Of a stretch of DNA of 64,000 bases, positions 1 to 9,023 are shown in pieces. The DNA is from Brucella tritici. GTDB lineage: Bacteria > Pseudomonadota > Alphaproteobacteria > Rhizobiales > Rhizobiaceae. Every line of letters starts with the position of its first letter. The stretch's first letter is position 1. The translations under genes and the position numbers were made by a program. The stretch covers positions 310,001 through 374,000 of the forward strand of contig NZ_CADEAR010000001.1 in the NCBI RefSeq assembly GCF_902825325.1. Direction: 5' to 3'. The notes under the pieces were generated by a model. That model worked only from the letters and a program-made list of their open reading frames with translations, searched no databases and had not been told where the DNA came from.

Positions 1-1068
1 GATGCCGGTTATCGGAAGCACCGGTTCCGCAGGAAGTTCCTCATGGTTGGCACTGTCTTTGGGAACATGCAGCTTGTGTTCCAAACCCTCTTCGGCACTG
101 GATAGTGTAAGCGCCACATTCCCGCGTGCGTCCAGCAATTTCATGCCATACAGAAACTCGAAACTCAGCATCGAAACGAGGAATTTGTAGGTTCCATCTC
201 GTACGCCGCCTTTCATCATTGCTGCGCGATGCACCTCCCCGCTCATCGTCACATCGAGCGGCGGAATGCGCGGATCGCAGACATAGCCAAGCGCCAGCAG
301 CTGCCCGTTATCAACCTCAAAACGCATTCTGTCTGAACCAAGATCGAGCGCCGAGATCGAGAAGCGGCGATTGCTGTACTGGACCGGAACGCGACCCAGC
401 CGCTTGCATAACTGCTCACCACTCAGGGCACGTGCATTGGCGAAGTGGTCTGGATCTATGGCGAATGGCAGTGCTTTAGGACGATGCGGAACAGACAAAA
501 CCGGTTCGAGAACATCGGCAATCAAATTCGCAACGATGGTTGTCGAGACAGGGCGCGCATAATGGCCCTGATCAAGATAGAAAGCCGGATTGCTTACCAC
601 ATCGCGACCATATTGCTGCATCAGCATTCGCGAGATATCGGCTGAGATTGTTCCGTACCATTGCGAGATGTAATTGATGCCTGCATCAATCGAGGGAACA
701 GAATTCAGAAACGAGCCATTGCGCGCACCAAATACGAGCGTTGCGATCCGCAAATTCGGATTGCGCTCGAGCGCGTAACGAATGATCCCTTCGTAAAACC
801 TTGCCCAATGGCGAAACGGTCGCCGTTCATCACCATAAACGAAGGCGTCATTGATCGCATATTCGATCAGCAGCAGCTCGCACTCTTCGAGCTGTTCAAA
901 CTGCTTGAGCTGATAAAGGCCAAGCGCGCTGGTCGTTCCTCCCACTGCAAGATCAGCAACGACATCTAGCTCCAACCCGCGTTTAGCCATCGTCGACAGA
1001 AGCGTCGGCAAATAGCCGGGCAGCATGACGGTGTTGGAACCGCCAATAATTACAGTCTTGAATTTCAT
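1..1068 (-). CDS. SGNH/GDSL-like hydrolase or acyltransferase (3' end cut by window)
   Basis: The reading frame starts at the ATG at 1068 and stays open to the window edge (356 codons seen), so the C-terminus is missing. The N-terminus reads MKFKTVIIGGSNTVMLPGY, an SGNH block I with Ser in GGSN. IEYAINDAF (near residue 71) fits block III with its Asn, and YLDQGHYARP (near residue 183) fits the block V Asp-x-x-His pair. The fold is therefore probably a serine esterase or O-acyl transferase. The start overlaps the stop of the upstream glycosidase gene by ATGA, so translation is coupled. In an exopolysaccharide locus the likely job is adding or removing acetyl-type groups on the polymer; this role is inferred. 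Confidence 0.7.
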   Translation of the reverse strand, partial: MKFKTVIIGGSNTVMLPGYLPTLLSTMAKRGLELDVVADLAVGGTTSALGLYQLKQFEQLEECELLLIEYAINDAFVYGDERRPFRHWARFYEGIIRYALERNPNLRIATLVFGARNGSFLNSVPSIDAGINYISQWYGTISADISRMLMQQYGRDVVSNPAFYLDQGHYARPVSTTIVANLIADVLEPVLSVPHRPKALPFAIDPDHFANARALSGEQLCKRLGRVPVQYSNRRFSISALDLGSDRMRFEVDNGQLLALGYVCDPRIPPLDVTMSGEVHRAAMMKGGVRDGTYKFLVSMLSFEFLYGMKLLDARGNVALTLSSAEEGLEHKLHVPKDSANHEELPAEPVLPITGI

Positions 1069-2162
1069 TTTGTCACCGTTGCAGCTTTACCGGCTGGCGT
1101 CAGCGAACCGCATCGCCAAACACCGTAAGGGCTTGCATCCCAATCAAAATAATAAGCGGCTGCGATCTGGCCACTATCCATCATCTGGCGGAAACGGTCA
1201 CGCGCCTTCTGGACCAGCTGTTCGCGATTATTATCATTCGCCGGGCAGGCTTTTGACGTATTGGCAAAGCCCCATTCCGTGATCCAGCAAGGTTTTCCAT
1301 CCGCACCACCGCAAAAAGAAAGCGCATTGCTAATATGCTTTGCGCGAGCGGCCCGTGTGCCGCTGCTGCCCGGATAAATGTGAATGCCATAACCGTCAGC
1401 CGCATCACTGAGACCGTACTTCTTGAGAAGATCGGTAAAGGCAGCGGGATCGACACTGTCTATTCCGCGCCGGTCGGCATCAACGAAGGGGATATCGGAC
1501 AAGCCCGCAGATATAATTTCTGCCTTGGCACTATATCTGGTTTTCGCCAGTTCCGCCCGGACAATACGCAAAAGTCCGACATATTTTTCCGCACCCTTTT
1601 CGACCAGAGGAAGCTCCTCCATCTCACTTAAGGAGCGTGCGGTTTTCATCTTTTCCTTGGGCAGAATGGCAAGATCGCCATTATAAGCTCCCCAGTTGAT
1701 CTCGTTTCCGGGTTCAACTGCAACCAGAGGCACTCCCAGCGCATCGATCTTCTGCAAGGCATCTGCGATCATCGGCTGAAAGCGATCCGGCGATATGTCG
1801 GAAAGCCGATACATATCCCAGATGCGCCCGCGCCCGGAACGGGGCTTCGTTCCGTCAGGATAGAAATCCGCGTTGTTGAGCGAAATTTCGAGCAGGATGG
1901 CCAGGCCTTTTTCATGTGCGAGGCGGACGGCATCGATACTTTGATCAAGTGGCCGTGTGAGTGACAGTCGAACCGCCACCACACCGCTCTCAACCATCTG
2001 ATCGAAAATCAATTCACGCTCTGCAGGCTTGAGCCAGGCCATATTGACCCGGTTGACGCCAAAGCGCGTGTCAGCAAGGACACCACTGGGGGCAACGGCA
2101 AGCAAGGCAGCGCCAAGCAAGGCTGCCATTGCCCGTTTCATGCTCCCGACGGTCCGTTTCAT
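1065..2162 (-). CDS. Secreted glycoside hydrolase-like protein (clan GH-A TIM barrel)
   Basis: A 365-aa protein with an N-terminal signal peptide (basic MKRTVGSMKRAM, hydrophobic stretch, cleavage probably after GVLA). The mature part looks like a (beta/alpha)8 glycosidase. VAVEPGNEINWGAYNGD (about residue 150) carries the Asn-Glu pair typical of the clan GH-A acid/base, and PCWITEWGFANT (about residue 290) carries the strand-7 Glu nucleophile. Substrate is not readable. It lies between a pyruvyltransferase-family gene and the SGNH gene, with ATGA overlaps at both ends, so it is probably a periplasmic enzyme trimming or releasing the polysaccharide of this cluster. An internal ATG eight codons in (2141) is an alternative start, but the overlap favours 2162. 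Confidence 0.72.
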   Translation of the reverse strand: MKRTVGSMKRAMAALLGAALLAVAPSGVLADTRFGVNRVNMAWLKPAERELIFDQMVESGVVAVRLSLTRPLDQSIDAVRLAHEKGLAILLEISLNNADFYPDGTKPRSGRGRIWDMYRLSDISPDRFQPMIADALQKIDALGVPLVAVEPGNEINWGAYNGDLAILPKEKMKTARSLSEMEELPLVEKGAEKYVGLLRIVRAELAKTRYSAKAEIISAGLSDIPFVDADRRGIDSVDPAAFTDLLKKYGLSDAADGYGIHIYPGSSGTRAARAKHISNALSFCGGADGKPCWITEWGFANTSKACPANDNNREQLVQKARDRFRQMMDSGQIAAAYYFDWDASPYGVWRCGSLTPAGKAATVTK

Positions 2163-3334
2163 CGAATGCCGATATCCTTCAGCGCGCCGTTGAAGTTGGC
2201 TTCACATTCCGAATAGCGATTGATGGCCGCGGGCACATCGATCTTCGAAAGAAAGTCGCGCAGGTAAGCCTTTTTCTGCGGCTCGCGATTCCAGACACTG
2301 GCCTCGATATGCGGAAAACCGACAAAGCCCAACATCTCGCGCATACGATCATCCACTGCGATCATCAGCCCCGGAATACCCGATTGCATACCGATGATTG
2401 TGCCATGGAAACGGCGGCTCAAACCGAAATCCTGACCGGAAATCCAGCTACGCCATTTATGCGTGTCGAAAAACACCAGCAACTCGTTCTTGCGCTGCCA
2501 TTTTTCCATATGCTTGTAATCGACGGGTGCGGTGATGCGGCTTGCAGCCTGATCATAGGCTTCCGAGTGGTCTTCACCCGCCATGTTCATGTTGTAGACG
2601 ATCACCTCGTCCTGAATGACATAGCTTGCAACACTGTCCTTTTCGAGCAGTGCATGCGCATCAACAATCGTATCCGCCACGCTGCCAAGATAACCGCCAA
2701 AAGAGATCTTTTGGGCATCCGCAAGGCTCGGATCAGCCAGGCGGGTCAGCGAGCGCTTCATCTGGTCCGGCGCATAGTAGAGCGATGGACAACCTGTCGG
2801 ACGGACATATTTCATGCCCGCATCTTTCAGAAACTCTTCGGTGAAATGCCCGCGCGTGAGGAAAAAACTCTCCTTGCGGCGCAGAATTTCGAGGAAACGG
2901 CGAGTACCTTCCGGCAACTCTGCTTTCAGATTTTCCTTCTTCTGAATACCGATGCCCATGACCACAATCGGCATGTTCAGCTTTTCAAAGACAAAGGATT
3001 CAGTCGTTGCCGCATAGCCAGGACGCAGAAGGTTGGCTGAGGCGAACAGGCAGAGATCGAAGCTTTCGTTGAGCTTCGCATAGGTATCCGGCGAATTGAG
3101 GCTGTTGGCCAGATGCCAGAAAGGCACATAGGTCACATCATGGCCGCGCACGGCGTTCGCAGCGCCCTCGCCGATGAGATAATTGCCGGTATTGGCAATC
3201 TTCTTTACCTGATCGATCACATCCTTTTTGGTACGAATGGGTTCGAAATACGGGCGATGCTTGACGCTCGCCCCGGAAACACTTTCGACGGTCCGCATCA
3301 AATATGACGGAATGCCGGTGATCATTATGCGCAT
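2159..3334 (-). CDS. Polysaccharide pyruvyl transferase family protein
   Basis: A 391-aa protein of the polysaccharide pyruvyl transferase family, which transfers a ketal-linked pyruvate from phosphoenolpyruvate to sugars of a polymer or lipid-linked intermediate. Family marks seen: GNYLIGEGA near residue 50, VVMGIGIQ near 125, FFLTRG near 157, RPTGCPSLYY near 180, and the C-terminal RRFHGTIIGMQSGIP followed by VDDRMREM. No signal peptide or membrane segment is visible, so it should act in the cytoplasm before export. It is a close paralogue of the neighbour at 3380-4573 and lies 45 bp after it. Its stop overlaps the glycosidase start. The specific acceptor sugar is unknown. Confidence 0.8.
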   Translation of the reverse strand: MRIMITGIPSYLMRTVESVSGASVKHRPYFEPIRTKKDVIDQVKKIANTGNYLIGEGAANAVRGHDVTYVPFWHLANSLNSPDTYAKLNESFDLCLFASANLLRPGYAATTESFVFEKLNMPIVVMGIGIQKKENLKAELPEGTRRFLEILRRKESFFLTRGHFTEEFLKDAGMKYVRPTGCPSLYYAPDQMKRSLTRLADPSLADAQKISFGGYLGSVADTIVDAHALLEKDSVASYVIQDEVIVYNMNMAGEDHSEAYDQAASRITAPVDYKHMEKWQRKNELLVFFDTHKWRSWISGQDFGLSRRFHGTIIGMQSGIPGLMIAVDDRMREMLGFVGFPHIEASVWNREPQKKAYLRDFLSKIDVPAAINRYSECEANFNGALKDIGIR

Positions 3335-3379
3335 GGTGATCCATCTTCGCTGGAGTTGTGAAACGGATTGGACTGGGAG

Positions 3380-4573
3380 TTATCCGATGCCGATTTCTGA
3401 AAGCACGCTTCGGAAGTTGCGTTCGCGCGCCGAATATTTTTCCACTACATCGGGGATATTCATTGCAGCGATATGATCGCTCACGAAGGCACGCCGGTCA
3501 TTAGCTGCATTGAGATCACGAGCGTCGATCTTTGGCAGACCGGAGAAATTGAGCATTTCGCGCATACGATCATCCACAGCGACCATCAGGCTCGGCACAC
3601 CAGCCTGCATGGAAATGACATTGCCGTGGAAGCGGCGACCGAAGGAGAAATCCATGGTCGAGCACCAGGCGCGCCATTGATTGGTGTCCAGGAAGGCGTG
3701 AACGCTGATCTTCTTCTTGAGATCACCCGATCCCTTGTAGGTCAACGGGCCAACCAGTTCGCCGGTGGTTGAATCGTAGGCGCGTCCATTGGCGTCCGGC
3801 TCAAGCTGCATGTCGAAATGCAGAAGTTCATCCTGAACCACATAGGCCGAGCGCCCATCGTCGGAACCGAGCGCGTTCATGTCGCCAATGGTTTCTAGTT
3901 CCGCCCCCATATAGCCGGTGAAGACAGTACGCCCCTCACCTACCTTCACCTGCGGCAGACGGCTGATCGCCTTGCGCATATTGTCTGGCCGGAAATAAAG
4001 CGACGGACAACCGACCGGGCGAACATAAGAAAAGCCCTGATCGCGCAGATAACCGGCGGCATTCTCGCCGCGCGTGAGGAAATAATGTTCGCGGCCCTTC
4101 AGCACTTCAAGCAATTTCTTCGTACCCGCTGGCAGGCCGTCTTCACCTTCAATGTCCGGACGATTTTGAATGCCGATACCGAGCATGACCACCGGCATGT
4201 CGAGTTTGGAAAGAACGAGTGCTTCGGCATCAGCTGAGAGGCCCTTACGCAGAAGATTTGCGCAAGTGAAGACGCAGATATCGAATTCCTTGTTGACCTC
4301 TTCGAGACCAGTTCCATTGTTCACGCAATTGTAGAGATGCCAGAACGGAATGTGCTTGGCAGTCGGCAGCAGCGCGGTCATCGCGCCTTCGCCGATCAGA
4401 TAATTTCCCGTATTGCTGATGTTCTTCAGCTCCTGGATGAAATTATCCCTGGATTCTGAATCACGCTGTTTTTCCGAGTAATGAACCTGCGCTTTGTCCG
4501 CACGCTGGATAAGACGCGTCAGGTGGCTCGGAATACCTGTGACGAGGATTCTTGGATTGGTTGGGCGGCTCAT
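3380..4573 (-). CDS. Polysaccharide pyruvyl transferase family protein (paralogue)
   Basis: A 397-aa paralogue of the product at 2159-3334, with the same blocks: GNYLIGEGAMTAL, VVMLGIGIQNRP, YFLTRGENAAGYL, RPVGCPSLYFRPDN and GRRFHGNVISMQAGVPS. The tandem pair probably arose by duplication. Both copies keep the conserved histidine motif (RRFHG), so neither looks dead. They may decorate different residues, or act together. The gene starts 21 bp after the stop of the GT2-GT4 fusion gene (upstream on this strand) with an AAAGG ribosome site ahead of the ATG. Pyruvylation makes exopolysaccharides acidic. The family call is firm; substrate and linkage are not known. Confidence 0.8.
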   Translation of the reverse strand: MSRPTNPRILVTGIPSHLTRLIQRADKAQVHYSEKQRDSESRDNFIQELKNISNTGNYLIGEGAMTALLPTAKHIPFWHLYNCVNNGTGLEEVNKEFDICVFTCANLLRKGLSADAEALVLSKLDMPVVMLGIGIQNRPDIEGEDGLPAGTKKLLEVLKGREHYFLTRGENAAGYLRDQGFSYVRPVGCPSLYFRPDNMRKAISRLPQVKVGEGRTVFTGYMGAELETIGDMNALGSDDGRSAYVVQDELLHFDMQLEPDANGRAYDSTTGELVGPLTYKGSGDLKKKISVHAFLDTNQWRAWCSTMDFSFGRRFHGNVISMQAGVPSLMVAVDDRMREMLNFSGLPKIDARDLNAANDRRAFVSDHIAAMNIPDVVEKYSARERNFRSVLSEIGIG

Positions 4574-4594
4574 AGGTCGACCTTTCTGGTATAA

Positions 4595-7279
4595 TCAGGC
4601 AACTGCACGGCCGGGAAGAGCGGTGATCGTGCTGGCAGCGTCTGTAACATCCGGTTGGGAAGACCGGGATTTCGGATAAACGGGGCGTATTTCATTCGCC
4701 CAATCGGTAAATTCGGAGAAAGCCGAACTCCAAGTACGGTGAGCAGCGGAGGAGAGCGCCCCTTCGGCGGTTCGCATCAAGGCTTCGCGATCCTGTGCAA
4801 GGATGGTCAGGATTCGCGTCATGTCGGAGACGATCTGCGCATCGTTGCCATTGCGGATGAGAATGCCGTCGCGACCATGATTGATGAGCTCATCGACGGC
4901 ACCAACGGCCGTGGCGACCGGCACGCAGCCAAGTTGCTGCGCTTCCGCGATCATCAATGGCGCGCCTTCCCAGCGCGACGGCATTAGAAGAACATCGGCC
5001 CATGCGAGATGGTTCGCGATGTCCTTGCCATCGAAGACCGGCGACGAGACTTTAACGCCCACCTCCTTCAGGCGTGTCATCCAAGATGCGCTTGGATCAT
5101 CAGAGAGGATTTCGCCGCCAATTGCCTGCGCTTCGAAAGGAATGCCCTGCTCTTTCAGCTTTACGATGGCGTCGTGCAACCGGTCGATTCCCTTCTGACG
5201 GTCGAGTCGGCCCATATAGAGGATACGCATCGGCTCGCCCTTGCGGCCCTGCTTGCGCGCTGCAGTGACCTGCGTACGCAGTTTTGTATCGATTGAAAAA
5301 CTGGCTCCGTTTGGCACGGAGAACACTTTTTCATAGGGCACGCCAAAGCTGTGCAGATAGATTTTCAGCTGATCAGAGCAGGTCAGAAACGCATCATAGG
5401 CGTGCTCAAAAGCAATCGCCGCATAGGGTTGACCAGCCTGACGGCGGAAGACGGTTTCGTCCACCACATGCAGGTAGCAGGCGGTGCGTGTACCCTCCGA
5501 ACGGAGCTTCCCCATGAGAGGATGCGCCGCCATGACGTGATTGTTTACGACAAGATCGAAGCCTGAAAGCTGGCCGCGCAGGATACCCCAGTCAAGCGGG
5601 TGATCGTCGGTGATGAAGTCCTGACCGAGAAACCGATTTGTGTCTCCCCAGGCCGGAATGCCGTCCTTCCAGAAATGCAGATAATCGAAGGACTGGTCGA
5701 ACTCGTCGAGCACATCCATGCGCTCATTTCCGAGCACGAAAAGATGAGTTTCAAACCCCTGGTTCTTCAATTCGCGCCCGGCGGCATAGGCGACTTTTTC
5801 GGCACCGCCGAACGACGCATTCGGCACCAGAACGGCGGCCGTCTTCTTCCTTGCCGCATTATGCGCAAGCGGCAAAACGGGGCCGCCGCCAAGTTCGTTA
5901 CGCAGCACCTGATACATTTCAGAAAGTGCAGGCAGGCGGCGCGGACGCCATGTCCAGCGCATGGCCGCACTTTGCTTGAGCGGGCTCGTCGCAATCGATG
6001 TCACCAGATTGAGCATCGATTGCTCAGGCCGTGACAGAGCCCGGCGCTGACGCACGCGCGGAAACGGGAAGCGTACCTTCATCCGCGCCGATGTGGGCCA
6101 CAATTGCTGCGTGCCCAACGATGCGAACCAATCCAGCGCATCGTTTTCGATGATATCCTTGATCAATTTCGTTGAGACGAAAATCAGGTCGGCGTGCGGC
6201 TGGCGCGTGCCGGACGGCATAATCTCGGTATCGATGCGCCGCTCGTCTTCGACATTAGTCAGTTCCACAAAGACGATATTGGCTTGGTCAGAAAGCTTCT
6301 CAAGCCGCGACAGGATATTCGGTAGCAGTCGTGAACGCGCCAGAAGCTTCAGAGTCTCGGTATTGGACGAAGCGAGAAATGGCGGAAAGTGAAAATTATC
6401 CGGTTCGGAGACACTGCCCCAAAATGCGCGGATAGCATCATCGAATTTAAGGTCTGAGGTGCCCAGGCTGAGGTCGGTGAAAAGGCTGACTGTCCCCTCA
6501 CCTGCGCGGATCACGCCATAGCGCGGACATTCCTCATGCTCGAAGCCAACGAGCGTGGGACGTCGAAACAGCGCCTTGTGCCGCTTGCGCAAGAAGCTGA
6601 TCGAACCGGAGCGGTCGCGATTGGCTTCCTTGAAACGGCTTTCCGCACGCAGACGGTATTCAAAACCGGTATCGTGACACGGTGCGCCGACGAATCCCGC
6701 TTCAATCGCCGAAAGCCAGAACTCCCAGTCTTCAAAGCCATTTTGACGATCATCATCAAAACGGACGCCACTGCGGAAAACATCCGCAGAAATCATTGAT
6801 CCCGTATCGCAGATATTGTCGGTGATGCAGTGGATCAGCCGCGAATAGCTGTCGCCATAGTGAGCGCGCCAATTAACGGAAAAAGTGTCGATATTAGTGT
6901 AGACCCAACCCGCATTCGACGCCAGAAGCTTTCGATAAAGCGTGTCGATTGTCTGGGGTTGCACCCGGTTATCGGCGTCCACGAAATAGACGGCCTTCAC
7001 TTCCGGCATCTCTTCGAGAATATAGTCGACTGCGCGGTTACGCGCCCCACCGGGACCGGCATTCTCGCCAAAGATGATGTGAATATTGGGGTGGGCTGCC
7101 GCATAGAGCGTCAGGCTGTCGAACACTTCGCGACGCGGATCACCATCGACCGACACCACAATCTGTGTGCGGAAAACCGTTTCCGATGCCAGCACGGTTT
7201 CCAGCGCTTCAAGCGCCAACGCCGCATGACCATAGAGCGGCATGGCGACAACGATCAAATCCTTGGACCTATCGTACAT
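4595..7279 (-). CDS. Bifunctional glycosyltransferase: GT2 domain fused to GT4 domain
   Basis: An 894-aa two-domain enzyme. Residues about 7-240 form a GT2 (GT-A fold) domain: VAMPLYGHAAL, IVVSVDGDPR, ENAGPGGARNRAVDY, a DxD in YFVDADNR, and a GFEDWEFWLSA acceptor-loop motif. Residues about 490-860 form a GT4 (GT-B fold) domain: NASFGGAEKVAYAAG, RILYMGRLDRQKGI and an E-x7-E in SRWEGAPLMIAEAQQLG. Both active sites look intact, so one polypeptide may add two consecutive sugars. Between them lies a poorly conserved linker. The start overlaps the end of the 503-aa gene upstream by 11 bp. No membrane segments are seen; it should act on a lipid-linked intermediate at the cytoplasmic face. Confidence 0.85.
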   Translation of the reverse strand: MYDRSKDLIVVAMPLYGHAALALEALETVLASETVFRTQIVVSVDGDPRREVFDSLTLYAAAHPNIHIIFGENAGPGGARNRAVDYILEEMPEVKAVYFVDADNRVQPQTIDTLYRKLLASNAGWVYTNIDTFSVNWRAHYGDSYSRLIHCITDNICDTGSMISADVFRSGVRFDDDRQNGFEDWEFWLSAIEAGFVGAPCHDTGFEYRLRAESRFKEANRDRSGSISFLRKRHKALFRRPTLVGFEHEECPRYGVIRAGEGTVSLFTDLSLGTSDLKFDDAIRAFWGSVSEPDNFHFPPFLASSNTETLKLLARSRLLPNILSRLEKLSDQANIVFVELTNVEDERRIDTEIMPSGTRQPHADLIFVSTKLIKDIIENDALDWFASLGTQQLWPTSARMKVRFPFPRVRQRRALSRPEQSMLNLVTSIATSPLKQSAAMRWTWRPRRLPALSEMYQVLRNELGGGPVLPLAHNAARKKTAAVLVPNASFGGAEKVAYAAGRELKNQGFETHLFVLGNERMDVLDEFDQSFDYLHFWKDGIPAWGDTNRFLGQDFITDDHPLDWGILRGQLSGFDLVVNNHVMAAHPLMGKLRSEGTRTACYLHVVDETVFRRQAGQPYAAIAFEHAYDAFLTCSDQLKIYLHSFGVPYEKVFSVPNGASFSIDTKLRTQVTAARKQGRKGEPMRILYMGRLDRQKGIDRLHDAIVKLKEQGIPFEAQAIGGEILSDDPSASWMTRLKEVGVKVSSPVFDGKDIANHLAWADVLLMPSRWEGAPLMIAEAQQLGCVPVATAVGAVDELINHGRDGILIRNGNDAQIVSDMTRILTILAQDREALMRTAEGALSSAAHRTWSSAFSEFTDWANEIRPVYPKSRSSQPDVTDAASTITALPGRAVA

Positions 7280-8780
7280 TCGCGGCCTCTTTGGCTATTT
7301 CCTGGATAGGGCGTGCCTCGATGTGCTTGACCAGCCGGAAGTTGAAGACTTTGAGCCAGGAAAAGTCGACAGAGTCTGCGGCTGCCTTGCTTAGAACAAC
7401 GAGATCCATGGTGCGATCGATCGCTTCCTCAAGCATGAAATTGATATCGATCGGGCGATTGGGCGCAACTTCCGACCAGCCACTGAACAACACCTGCTGG
7501 CGGCGGCGATCAAGATTGGATATCGCGTCGATTTCCTCCTTCACATCCGATGCCAGATTGACCAGCAACAATCCCACGGCGCAGGGCTGGCCTTCCGGAT
7601 GGTCGATCACGGCGCGAGCAGAAACTCGCACGGTGCCCGGTGCAACGACGCGACGGATTGCAGCTGCGGTGATTCCTTCCTCAAGAGGATGACAGCCGAT
7701 GGCGTCTTCGTGTTCCAGAAACCGCACAGTCGGGAAATCGGGCGTAATCGGCGTAACGGAAACGTTGGCCACATTGCGCAACAACTCAACCGGTAGTCGA
7801 TAATCATCAACCTTACGGCCATCGATCAGCGAAGTCGGTACGATAGCGTTCGGCAGTGAAGCCGGACGAACGCCCGGCAAGCCGGTGAAAATCCGCAGCG
7901 CGAGCGGGCGCATGTCGAGATCAGCGTGGGGAATACGCGCACGCGCCGCATAGCGTTCATTGGCGATCACGTTACCGAGCGACAGTTCAGGAGGCACCCC
8001 GCCCGTAGCAGAAATGCGCAGGCGCAACGTACGATGGCTACCGTCGCATGCCTTCGGAAGGGAAAAGAAATTCCACTCCGAATGCAGGGCGCCATAAGGC
8101 ACCAGCCATTCGGCGATGCCTTCACCATTTTCAAGATAATCCAGCGTTACGATCAACTGACCGTTACGATTGGCAGGCAGATCACGGAAATGCAGGGCAA
8201 AGCCAGAAACGGCATAGCTTGATATCGGGAAAAGCTGCTCGATCTCCGATTCGCGCAGCAGGCGTGCGAAGCCTTCATCCTTTGGATCTACCAAAGGGGC
8301 ATGGCTGAATATTTCCGTAGAAGAATCCCAGTTGCGTGCATGAAATGCATCCTCGATTGCCCGGTAATTCTCAAACATGGTCTCGCGCTCGCGGCGCAAC
8401 ATGGCCAGCTCGGTATGAACCTTGCTGACATGGCCGACTAGACGATCCAAACTGCTCTCAAGCAGTTGCGTAACCAGCAGAGGAACGGTTTCAGCCGTAG
8501 CATCGTCGATCCGCACAACGGGAAGTTCTGGAATGGTGCTCAAACGATAAACCTGCTGCAGAATCGTTTTCAGCTCGTTCTCGCCCTCTTGCGAAGCGGC
8601 AACCGCAATGAGCGGAAATGTGTTCGCCATTCGAAGACGTTTTCCATCTCCTTCGACAAAGGTGGTCAGCTCGCCCAGAGACGTCGCTTCCAGCGCTTCA
8701 CGATCACGCATCGAAGCAATGGCATATCGGCGGGATTTCCGCGCCGAGATCGCAGGAAGTGGTGTGCTCAACATAATCAT
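7269..8780 (-). CDS. Uncharacterised 503-aa protein of the polysaccharide cluster
   Basis: I do not recognise a firm family; it may belong to a DUF found beside polysaccharide glycosyltransferases. It has no signal peptide and no membrane segment. A helical stretch with heptad character lies near residues 125-170 (LVGHVSKVHTELAMLRRER). It is followed by a beta-rich part with short strands, such as LIVTLDYLENGEGIAEWLVPYG and RTLRLRISATGG, that could be a carbohydrate-binding jelly roll. It is the first gene of a minus-strand unit, behind a 243-bp AT-rich gap with a candidate operator at 8909-8921. Its end overlaps the start of the GT2-GT4 gene by 11 bp. The coupling suggests it partners that enzyme; this is inference only. 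Confidence 0.7.
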   Translation of the reverse strand: MIMLSTPLPAISARKSRRYAIASMRDREALEATSLGELTTFVEGDGKRLRMANTFPLIAVAASQEGENELKTILQQVYRLSTIPELPVVRIDDATAETVPLLVTQLLESSLDRLVGHVSKVHTELAMLRRERETMFENYRAIEDAFHARNWDSSTEIFSHAPLVDPKDEGFARLLRESEIEQLFPISSYAVSGFALHFRDLPANRNGQLIVTLDYLENGEGIAEWLVPYGALHSEWNFFSLPKACDGSHRTLRLRISATGGVPPELSLGNVIANERYAARARIPHADLDMRPLALRIFTGLPGVRPASLPNAIVPTSLIDGRKVDDYRLPVELLRNVANVSVTPITPDFPTVRFLEHEDAIGCHPLEEGITAAAIRRVVAPGTVRVSARAVIDHPEGQPCAVGLLLVNLASDVKEEIDAISNLDRRRQQVLFSGWSEVAPNRPIDINFMLEEAIDRTMDLVVLSKAAADSVDFSWLKVFNFRLVKHIEARPIQEIAKEAANVR

Positions 8781-9023
8781 CCATTGTGTGATGGCCGACT
8801 TGGGAGTTTCGGCCTGCAGCTACAATCAGAAAATACAGATTATGTATTGTCAACATCCATATAACATCAACTATATGATAATATTGCGAATATTTGAAAT
8901 GACTTTAATTCAAAATTTGAAACAATGTTCATATAGATTGCATATACAGCGTAAATACGCATAAATACGGTGATTTATATTTTATAATTGGTCTTTGCGT
9001 GCCTGATTATCGCCACATAGCAG
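8781..9023. promoter_or_regulatory. AT-rich intergenic control region
   Basis: This 243-bp gap lies between two minus-strand genes and is strikingly richer in A and T than the coding DNA around it, with many TATA and AAAT tracts. It must carry the promoter of the 7269-8780 unit. It holds the 13-bp near-palindrome at 8909-8921 and a possible half-site TATTTGAAAT at 8891-8900. AT-rich gaps of this type in rhizobial exopolysaccharide loci are also where MucR-type proteins bind, but that is inference here. Confidence 0.6.
8909..8921 (-). promoter_or_regulatory. Candidate operator TTCAAATTTTGAA, copy 1
   Basis: On the minus (coding) strand this reads TTCAAATTTTGAA, a 13-nt near-perfect palindrome. 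It lies 129 bp before the start of the 503-aa gene. The same 13-mer recurs at 10886-10898 and 14380-14392, each time in a cluster promoter region. Copies 1 and 3 also share an ACATTGTT stretch just before it. It is probably bound by the MarR-type regulator encoded at 10290-10859. Confidence 0.6.

Noticed and set aside
2129-3040. 303-codon open frame on the plus strand
   Set aside because: Antisense to the pyruvyltransferase-family gene at 2159-3334; no family motif and no coupled neighbour.
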